From positions 4,598 to 17,941 of the forward strand of contig CAMPET010000383.1 in NCBI GenBank assembly GCA_946803715.1: a stretch of DNA of 13,344 nt. Direction: 5' to 3'. The notes beneath the pieces are model-generated. The model was not told where the DNA came from and ran no database searches. It saw nothing but the letters and a program-made list of their open reading frames with translations. This stretch comes from Beroe ovata. Its lineage: Eukaryota; Ctenophora; Nuda; Beroida; Beroidae. Both the position numbers and the translations under genes were made by a program. Shown piece after piece: positions 1-9,600 of the stretch (positions are counted from its first letter, which is position 1; every line of letters begins with the position of its first letter).

Positions 1-16
1 CACACACACACACACA
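1..16. repeat. (CA)8 microsatellite at left edge
   Basis: Eight perfect CA units open the window. With the longer CA run at the other end, this suggests the window or contig borders lie in simple repeats. Confidence 0.95.
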
Positions 17-1365
17 TGATATGTACCTTGATAAAGTTACGTTCCAAAAGCAACATTACTAATAGAAGGGCGTGTACGGGGTACATATCTATGATGCATG
101 CAGGAGTTGATCAGAGGTACGCATATAGCGGCCACCGTGATAAGACGTATTATAAACTCAGCTATAAATCGTATAGTCCGCTTATGTTGGAGTTCAGATC
201 ATGAGACGGAAAATTAGGTTCGGTAATTCTGCTGTTTATGATCAGGTACGCCTTGTGTATTAGTATGCATCATGCACTTATGTTTGTTAGATCTTAAATT
301 CAAACGCAAGGATATATCTCTATGGCGTTGATATCAGATTGAGACAGGCAGGCTGCAAATTCTACCTCTGATAATGACGCGTGTTCTCCACTGAGCAAGG
401 CATAAAACGTAACGTTTTTTGTTAACATTACGTCATTATACGTACAAGTAAACCCACCAAAGACGTGTCTAAGATTTATCAATCCTAATTTTCAGATATA
501 CAGAATTCATACGAAGAGCTTCTCATGTCAAAGAAGGCTGTGATGAAGTTTGATACGAGGACGCCTTGGGGAAGAAATTTCAGACTCGAAATGGTTTGTC
601 AGAACTACAAACTTTCAAAATAGCAAAGTTTTACCATGTTTATGTTATCGAACAAAGATGGATCATGGAGTATAATATATTAACAACGCAAATTACACAC
701 AAGTTTGTGAACTTTATTGTTTTAAATCTAACTTGCGGTACACACCCCCATTCCAGTTAAACCTCCTATCACATAATATGTACAAACAGTGTTGAAATTG
801 AATAACTACAAGTATACCTGATGCCGATGCTACATCGTAGGTAAGGATCATCTGATTTAAAGAACAAATTGAAGATACGATCAGTCGGAATTGACAATTG
901 ATAATTGAATGTGGATTTTTCACTGAGAGTGTCAGTGAGTGATATTTTCACCTAGGCCGATGTGATTCTTATGAAAATATACAAGTGCGAGAAACGTAAA
1001 TGATGCGAAATCTAACAAAAGTACCGAGTCTGGACTTATGTTGTCAAATGTCAGCTTCATCATTTTTGTTCATATCACTGATTCTTAATCTATCAGTTGT
1101 GCAAGAATTGTGCTTACTTCATAATTACTTACGCATTGTTTATCAAATGCTCCGCAAGCAGCCACGGCTCCTTGTTAAAATTAAAACCTTTCAGTTTCAG
1201 ATCACAGGGTCAATAAAATATTAATAATGGATGAGGGGCCGAAAATCTGTGCACACGTTGCCCTACTTTTTCGGTGATCTGAAAGTGAAAAGTCGTAAAA
1301 CCACGGAGACGCGCAGCGCGGAGTATTTCAATTTGGGTCACGCAGGCGCGCGGGAACATAAACAG
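17..1365. other. Non-coding upstream DNA, no gene recognised
   Basis: Open frames here are all shorter than 75 codons, on both strands, and lack recognisable domains or paired splice sites. The left part is AT-rich; from about 1290 it becomes rich in GCGC motifs, leading into the repeat elements to the right. I see no tRNA or rRNA. It could hold distal regulatory DNA or the far end of a neighbouring gene, but nothing in the sequence shows that. Confidence 0.6.
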
Positions 1366-1458
1366 TTTATAACTTTGTAGGATTTCACCCTACCCTTGCT
1401 GGCGGATTGGAAATCGCGCGCACCGACGGTAGGGTAAAATCCTACAATTTATAACTTT
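1366..1458. repeat. Small inverted-repeat element flanked by 11-bp direct repeats
   Basis: The 18-nt arm at 1377-1394 (GTAGGATTTCACCCTACC) is matched in reverse complement by 1428-1445 with one mismatch, around a 33-nt GC-rich loop. The identical 11-mer TTTATAACTTT flanks it at 1366-1376 and 1448-1458. This resembles a miniature inverted-repeat element with a target-site duplication, although the right repeat is offset by 2 nt, so the duplication could be part of the element. No coding capacity. It lies about 80 nt left of a larger foldback. Confidence 0.6.
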
Positions 1459-1539
1459 ATTGAATTGCATATTCCCTTGTCTGGCGATGCTAGATTGCTA
1501 AGCCGCTGATGCATGCCGCGAATAAGTTTGCGCCAATGC

Positions 1540-1865
1540 GCCGCGCGCGCAAAACAAAATTATCGACGGGGTCTATCATCGATCGATAACATATTCCCAC
1601 GTTGCGGGACCCAATCTGCCGCGCGCGTTTTTACAACTTTTGATCAGTCTTGCTGGATGTTATCTGCACACTGCTTCTTGCGCGCGGCGCGCTCTTTCAT
1701 CAAAGGCCTGTTTCGGCCTTCGATGAAGGCGCGCGAGCTGCGCGCAAAAAACAGTGGACAGATAACATCCGTGATCCGGCAAGATCAGTCCACTGAGAAG
1801 AATACGGACGCCAAACGTGTACTGCACAGTCTATTATCTATCGAAAATGAAGCGCGCGACTTTAT
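1540..1865. repeat. GC-rich foldback (long imperfect palindrome)
   Basis: The arms 1655-1708 and 1715-1770 are reverse complements with a 6-nt loop. They share blocks such as GGATGTTATCTG (1655-1666) with its complement (1759-1770), AAGGCC-type ends at the loop, and GCGCGC runs. Weaker pairing continues outward: GATCA...CTTGC near 1642-1653 with 1779-1787, and TCGAT.GATAA near 1580 with its complement near 1835-1843. Each arm is about 150 nt. The 126-codon frame across it (1513-1893) follows from the palindrome and has no domain. Probably a MITE-like or foldback transposable element; terminal boundaries are not sharp. Confidence 0.6.
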
Positions 1866-1899
1866 TGTAAGACTTCATCGTAATTGCAAGTAGCGTTGC

Positions 1900-2871
1900 C
1901 TATAATCCCCCTATTATTTGAATTTGAGACACCGAATCTACTTATTGATCAAGTCGTGATATAGTTTGAGTGGGTTTAGTTGTGTTGAATTTCTCTACAA
2001 TATGCTGGACTGTAGAGCCGCTCATACACCTGACTTCTGCTATTTTGAGAGGTGTGTTGTGTACAGAATTCCCACTGTATCAAGAGATGAAGCTGTCATT
2101 TTTAGTCAATTGATGATAGACCATGTCAACTTTGTTGAGTGTGTGAACTTATTTCATTCAATATGTACTTTATTTTTTGCATCTTTATACTATATTTCTT
2201 TTTGGCTAGCTAGAAGTGTTCTATGTGGTGCACCAGCAGTTTATTACCACTTGGCATATCATTTCTGGTTCTAAATCACCATTTATTGACTAAGATAGGG
2301 AAGATAAGATAAATAATACTGTATAAAACAATCAGGATCGTCAAATTGCTTAATCAATATGGATACCAATTATGCAGTGATACCCAGCCTCAGTAATATT
2401 CTGCAATCTGTGTTCTAGCATAACATGGAATTGAAGAGCTTTAATATTGGTACTTTCTGGTTTATCAGCAAGCATCCTAAAATATGTAAAATGATGAAAA
2501 TTCAAAATCTAATATTCCTAGCACGAATCCTAAGAATCTCAAATAAGTTATGAATATTACACACTCTTGATATCTCAAACTCTCAATATGTGCCAATTGG
2601 CTTTTATTTTGTGGAGGCCATAGTGAGCTAAAATGCTGGGTTCTGATTTAACATTGCAGTCGACAGGAGGGGCTTTACATCTGTAGGTTAACTGCTGATG
2701 ATTCGCAGTTTAGATTTTTCCCTCTCTTATGTCAATCCTTGGATTAGAATCCAGTATTTTGTTATGTTTGCAGTATTGACCTCTATAGATAAGACTTTGG
2801 ATTAACAACTTGCAATTATTAACCCACATCTAACTACTGTAGAAAATGACAGATCTGTGAAATCCTCCCAC
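1900..2871. other. AT-rich upstream flank of the mask-like gene
   Basis: No gene is recognised. The longest frame (1966-2274) opens at TTG, not ATG, and its translation has no motif. The interval probably contains the promoter and 5' untranslated region of the ankyrin gene starting at 2872, but I cannot point to a TATA box, initiator or first splice donor with confidence. A TAA at 2802-2804 is in frame with the proposed start and no ATG lies between them in that frame. A four-codon upstream frame (ATG at 2846) precedes the start. Confidence 0.5.
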
Positions 2872-2919
2872 ATGACAGAGTCGGGAGATGAAGGGGAGGT
2901 GGTTGTGCATGACACTGAG
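2872..2919 (+). CDS. mask: mask-like exon 1: proposed start, acidic N-terminus
   Basis: Sixteen codons beginning ATG ACA GAG read MTESGDEGEVVVHDTE, ending at donor GAG|gtgaga, phase 0. An in-frame TAA lies 70 nt upstream with no earlier ATG, which favours this start. Alternatively this is an internal exon: a pyrimidine-rich stretch followed by ATGACAG just inside it could be an acceptor. Other family members have long N-termini before the ankyrin repeats, so extra 5' exons remain possible. Confidence 0.5.
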
Positions 2920-5900
2920 GTGAGAGAAACTATCTAACGAAGCAATGCGTTCCTATGATATTCTTACTAAAATAATTTAGAGTTGTTGTAGTTGTTATCC
3001 AGATGAATACTGCTGTCCCTAGTCTGCTTCTCTTGTGGTTCCATCTTGTTTCTACTTATAATAAAGAACACAGATTAGTTTTTTGTGTGCCCTTCTCAAC
3101 GGAAGTTCTGTAGCAAGGTTGCCAATTTTGCAAGTATCATTTAGTTGTCAAATTTTTCATGTGGCTGGGCATCTACTTTTTTGAAGGGGTAGGCCAAAAG
3201 CATCCACTCAGTTGGTAGCCCTGCCCTAGCCGAGCACTACAGTCCTCTACCTAGTCTTTAAGCCTCCCCATTGCTTAGAGTGCTACAGTGTTGAATACTT
3301 TAGCAAGACTGAAGAAGAGTATCAAAATCACATGTTCAGCTTTTCTTGGAAGAAATTATTGTGATCTTTGAGAATATTCCAGTACCACAATTTATGTTCA
3401 TTGTCCACTCAAAATTTGTTGTTTTTGATACTAGGTGCTCTCTTTCAGGTGTCAATTGATGAGATGCTCTCATTAGCTTGCAGGCAGGGAAAGCAGGATA
3501 TAGTTGAGTTACTCTTGGAAAGTGGTGCCAGCGTTAACCATAGAAACAGTACAGGTAACGGGGGTCTTACATTTTGACATGCCACTTTCTAAAAATAGAA
3601 TGTATTAGCAGCTCTCCGAGTTGAATTATTAGTAGATGAACTTTCAGTGTTCAATTGAAAGCTCGCCCTATGATCAATATGGCAAACTTAATCAATCATC
3701 TCAAAGAATGTAGAAGCAACTCCCTGCAAATATTTCTGTCCTATTGCTCAAAAACGTAGTTCTGATGAAGCAATATTCAATTGAGAACATTCGCCCATTA
3801 TCAATGATTCTTTAACCCTCCGTAATCGTCTTCGTTGGAGGTTAATGGAGTGATGTAAAACAGTAAACCCGTGATAATTCCGTATTTGATAAACGCCAAA
3901 ACCCTCATTCTCATGTAGATGAGACCGGGATAGAGCCTAAACCTACCGGGTTAATCTGATTCATTAGCTTTCATATTGTACTCCATCGCCACTTCAGACA
4001 TAATTTACGAGAAATTGACTGATATTTCTAGCATCATGCTATATGAATGTCCAAGTCCATATTTTAGAGGACATTTTCAGATATACCTCTGTGGAGAACA
4101 TTTTAATGAAGTGAACTTATAAATTCAAAGAACATAAAATTTAATCTACAGATATCCGTATCATGGCAAATTGTTACACGAAACTCTCTAGTCTCTATAT
4201 CACAGGAAATACCCCATTATTGGAAGCGTGCAGTCAGGGTCACGTTACCGTTGCAAAGTTATTATTGGACCGAGGATCAGAGATTGATGCCCCAACAGGT
4301 TGGTCCAAGACATTGCCCAGTTTTGTGATATGAACACACTTGGTTGTTCTCTAACAGAGAAAGTTTGGGTCACCAAGGCCCACCTTATTCATATTGCATA
4401 TTGATGGGCGTAACAGATATAAATGAAGTCTGATGTGTCGTCGTTGTTTGTAAATGTCGGTGAGTGGAATAACTGCTTGGACACAGACAAACAGAGAGGA
4501 ACTGATGGGTAATGAGGGGAATGAGGGGGATGCCAGCTGACGTACTCCTCATTTCATATGCCCGCCTTACGATACCCTTAGAACCCCCCATACTTAAAAA
4601 GGATTTCAGATGACCCTACTTCTTACTGCTTACACTCCAGATACCACATACGACGTGCCATATTCCTGATGCTCTTATTCAGCCCCGTCATTTCTGACAA
4701 CACCCATGATCACCAGTCAAAAACGGTTCGCTTGATAATCGTAACAGCCTCCTTATTCGCTCTTTTCTCAGATACCACATACGACAGTGCCCTCACGTGG
4801 GCCTGTACCCTGGGAAATGAAGAGATAGTGAAACTGTTGCTCGATTACCAGGCTAATGTTGAACACCACACTAAGGATGGATGTACGGCGCTCATGTTTG
4901 CCAGTCTTACTGGACATAAAGCCGTGAGTTTGTCAAACTGTCATTGTTTCCATGAATACGATCGTTTTTGTACTAATTTTTGTACGAAAATCACTTAATT
5001 GAGTGTTTTTTAAAAACTCATCTGCAGTTGTTGAGCTTTCTCTCTTTTTGAGGTGCAACTCACTTCAGGTAGCTAAGCTGCTTCTTGATAAGAAGTCGAA
5101 AGTGAACGTGGAATCAGAATCGAACAAGGATTCACCTCTTACTTTTGCTTGTTGGAAGGGACACGAAGGGGTAAGGCCTAGGGGCAAACGGTTCTGAGTA
5201 ATTGTAACACTTGACCCAATTCTGACGATAGAATTTTTGAATTTCAATATTTCAAAACAAAATTGAAAAACAACGTGTTGCGATGCAACGATCAGAATTC
5301 ACGACTTGGACAAATGGGCACATTTTTTGTGCTTATATAATTCGCGCATAGTGTTTACGATGCCTCCTGGTAACAAAGATTGACATAATTTCGCTATTGA
5401 TCAATTCAATTATGTCGAAGCGAGGTTCCAGATCTATTAACGCAGTATCAACACTTGGATACACAACTATTATTCCTGAGCTTGTACAGGCACAACGGTC
5501 GCCAACTCAAATGTACGGAGTCAAGTTCCAATGTGCGCGCGGCGTTGCGAGCGCGCGCGCAACAAAAACTAACAATTGCAGTGTTTTTGCGCACGCGCGA
5601 AAATGCCTTTTGTGTCGAAAGTAAAATGCAGTCACGACCCAATGCATTACATTCGCGCGCGCGCACGTACCGTCTCTTTGCTTGATATTTATAGCAACCG
5701 GGCGACTTCGGCCGGCCTGTCGGCCCTCTACGGAGACAATTTATCCGAGACACTACTCCCGTTTGATATTCTAATACCACACCCGACCCCTACTTCACAA
5801 ATCACGCCCAAATATCACCCTCACGCCATAGTTAATGCTGCTCTCCGTAGCATATAGCGATGACTTAATAACAAGTGTCATCGATACAGGTAGTGAAGTT

Positions 5901-6634
5901 GTTGCTGGCGAATGGCGCCAATGTCGAACACCGAACGAAAGAGGGCTTCACGCCGCTCATGTTTGCCGCTCTGGGTGGTCACGTTGATGTTGCCAAGTTA
6001 GTTGAGAGCATTATTTTCGAAAAAATAAAACATGTGTCGGTATGTTTGCGTGCTTAGCACGTATATATTCTTATATTCACTGAATATAATATGTGTGTGC
6101 GATTTAAAACTTTTTATGTGTACATTTATGCGTGTAGGTGTGTATAGTGCTAATTTTCATCTATATGTGCAAATATATTATTGCATAATGCACATATTGT
6201 AATGCGCTAAATATCATTGAGTCAAAACTAAACGCAAACTTTTAGCTAAACTTCAAGTTTCACCATTTTCTATGTGGTGTTTGGGTTATCATGAGGAAAA
6301 CGGTTATTGATATTACCAGCTTTAAGATGGTGTCGCGCTATCAAGTGGTGTACACGGAATTCTGCTCACCATAGATGGACTCCTTTAGATCCAATTCTTG
6401 GAACAACTTCAAAAAACATCCCAGCAATTATAAACACCGAGCACACAAGATTATGCCGGGTCCTTAACAAATGCAACAACCTCACCCCTTATCCAGGTGT
6501 CTTCTCGTGGCTGGAGCTGAGGTGAACACTCCCTCCGGTAGTAACAACGATATACCCATGACAAGTGCATGTTGGAAGGGTCACCACGAGGTGGTCAAAC
6601 TTCTGCTCATTTACAACTCGGATATCGAGCATAG

Positions 6635-6670
<36 letters not shown>

Positions 6671-9600
6671 AATGATGACCATCCGAAACATTCCCCCAAC
6701 AAGAATTACCACGAATAGGTTATAGGTGTAATGTGGGCAAATAATCGTCCCCCTATGTTAGATTTCACCCCATCACCTTCATTCCCTCACTCATTCAGGA
6801 CGAAAGATGGCTGTACGCCCCTCATGCTGGCAGCGCGCGAGGGTCACTATAAGGTGGCCCATTGGCTGCTCATGTCAGGAGCCAAGGTGAACGTGCCCTC
6901 CGGGAGTGAGAACAACATCCCACTCACTCTCGCATGCTGGAAAGGTAGGAACTCATGATAACGGGGAGATGTTCCAAAACCGCATTTGCTTCCCCGAATT
7001 TAAGATGCTTTTTTTGGGATAACCACATTACATTAACCACTCACCATGACACCACACGTCTTGTAACCATGACACCACACGTCTTGTAACCATGACACCA
7101 TGCGTCTAGTTACCATGACACCACGCATATATCTGGTAACCATGACACCCAGGTCACTACGATGTTGTCAAGCTGTTACTCCAGCACACGAGCAACATTG
7201 AGCATCACAACAAGGCCGGGTGTACGCCCCTTATGTTAGCTGCTCGGGAAGGACATTATCAGGTTTGTTCATCATGGGCCGCCATTATCCCATTCCTGGC
7301 GAGACATGGACGTGATGACTTCTGTTACCCAGAATGTGGTGATCGTGCGTCATTCACGGTCAATTTAATTCTCGATGGACGCACAATTTCTGTGGACACC
7401 GTGAAATAGTTGTTCATCTCTCCTCTTCTCCGCAGGTGACGCAGCTCCTGCTCGAATATAACGCAGAGATTGACACTCCGTCGGGAAGCAATGATGACAC
7501 GCCCCTCACACTCTCCTGCTGGAAGGTTCTGCAAATCATGCCTTATATGGGCATAACCTACACCCAGTACCAATTATACCCTCGATATATAATATATCAC
7601 TTCCGATGCGGTTCTACTGTAATTTCGCGTCAATGAGCTGATCGATGATACATTGGGGGGGATGCAACGTGCATTAATGTCAGTATTTGGAAAAATCCCA
7701 AAACTGACATTGACATTAATGCACATTAATGCACATTATTGCACATTAATGCACATTATTGCACATTAATGCACATTATTGCACATTAATGCACATTAAT
7801 GCACATAAATGCACATAAATTGAACTGATTCTGTACCAATTTTTGACCTTTTGTTCCACTTCATGTATATAAACTTAAAGCACTGGCCAACCGTATTCGT
7901 AGCCCCCCATTTCCAACTCGAGAAGTACATAGTACCTGTAGCCCCCAATCGGACAAATAATATCATAGTCTGAAGAATTGGAAAAGTGTCTCTAACTCTA
8001 AAGTCAGGANTTGAGTTACTCCTAACAAGGGGTGCTCACGTGGATCATCAGACTAAGACAGGGTGTACGCCGCTCATGGAAGCCACCAGAGAGGGTCATT
8101 ACGAGGTGTGAGATAGGGGATTGATGAACACTAATCTAGCTCCTTCTTCATATTGATTTCAGTCCTCGATTTCATTCCTAGCTCGACCAAAACATGCTCG
8201 AGGACCGAGCATCGTTTTCAAGACTGATATACGATTCCGTAGCACGAGTCACAGTATAACCGCTAAACTCTCCAGGTGACAAAACTCTTGCTCGAGAACG
8301 GAGCTGACGTTGAGATGCCGGACAACTACGGGCAGAGCCCTCTCTTCATGGCCTGCTGGAAGGGTCACGCCACCGTGGCTCAACTCCTACTCGAGTATAG
8401 GGCGAACATCGGGTGTCGGACTAAAACGGGGATCACACCACTTTTCCAGGTCAATGGTTGTTTCACTTAACCGAATTGTGTCATATCACGGAGCTTAATT
8501 TGACACAAATTTGAACTTAGGACTTAGCACATATTGATGACACCACCAATTGCTTTATTGACTTATCGATGACACCTCTGGTCCCCCAGGCATGCCGTGA
8601 GAATCATGTTGATGTGGTTGCTCTCTTGCTCCACAACGGATGTAGTGTGAACGCAAACTTCCCTAACTCCAGAGAAAATCCGCTTACCCTTGCCTCTGAG
8701 AAAGGTAATTTACATTGGTTTAATTCACTTGGTTTTAGTTATTGAACGACAGTATTTCATGCCTGATTTTGGTTGACCCTGCTGAAAGGTTACCATTCAC
8801 TCGGCTAGAGGGTCACATTTCACGGTACGTCCACACACATGTCACGTGATCAACAAGGTCCCGTTCTCACTTGACACCGCCCTACATGCTGCTAGCACAA
8901 GTTAGGGGATCGAATCACACAGTCCGATGATAAACATGGATCATGTTACCACACTCGATGATAAACATGGGATCATATCTCCGTGTTGGGGGGATTGGTG
9001 GATTGTACTGGAATCGGATAACCTATGGCGTGGTACTCACATTCCACACCATGTCCTATTACTTCTCTTATCACGATCAAATCCATATAAATACTCGGAT
9101 AAGATCCTCAGTATCATCCAAATTCTCTCAACCAATACATCAATCTACCTACATTCAATTCAACTTCTTACCGAAAGACATCAACTGAATAATGGCTGAT
9201 CTGAAGCACAGCATCTCTTCCCTCCTGTCCAGTGACCACAAGAAGAAACCTATCCGTCCCTCCCCGAGATTTAACCCTTACTCCGCAAGAATCCCTTCTC
9301 CTGTCTCTCCCCACCTCCCTCCCTTCATGATCCCTGGACATCCTCTATTCCTGACTAGATCCCTATCCGCTGAGAACCCCATCTCCGCTTCCCCTCAGTT
9401 ACCCAAACCCCTCCAGTCCCCCGCCCTCCCTGTGCCCACATCTAGATCTCTCGCCCTGGAGCAACAACTTTTCCTGCTCAAAGCGCTCCAGACTCATGTC
9501 CAGGGACAGATGTCTGTCAAGCAGCAAAGTGGACAGAATACTGCTAGACGGAGAGGTGCAGCTGGACGGAGAACTAAAGTGATAACAACCACAACTCCTC

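Noticed and set aside
1513-1893. 126-codon + strand frame
   Set aside because: It spans the two arms of a foldback, is Arg/Ala-rich from GCGC runs and has no domain.
1966-2274. 102-codon + strand frame with hydrophobic C-terminus
   Set aside because: Opens at TTG, not ATG, has no recognised motif and lacks convincing splice sites; probably chance in AT-rich DNA.
5448-5780. 110-codon minus-strand frame in intron 5
   Set aside because: Covers GC-rich hairpins, overlaps three other frames and shows no domain or repeat protein signature.
7311-7390. GTGATGA box in intron 9
   Set aside because: No matching CTGA box downstream within a snoRNA-sized interval.
7721-7820. CRISPR-like regular repeat
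   Set aside because: Units are contiguous 10-mers with no spacers, in an animal intron.
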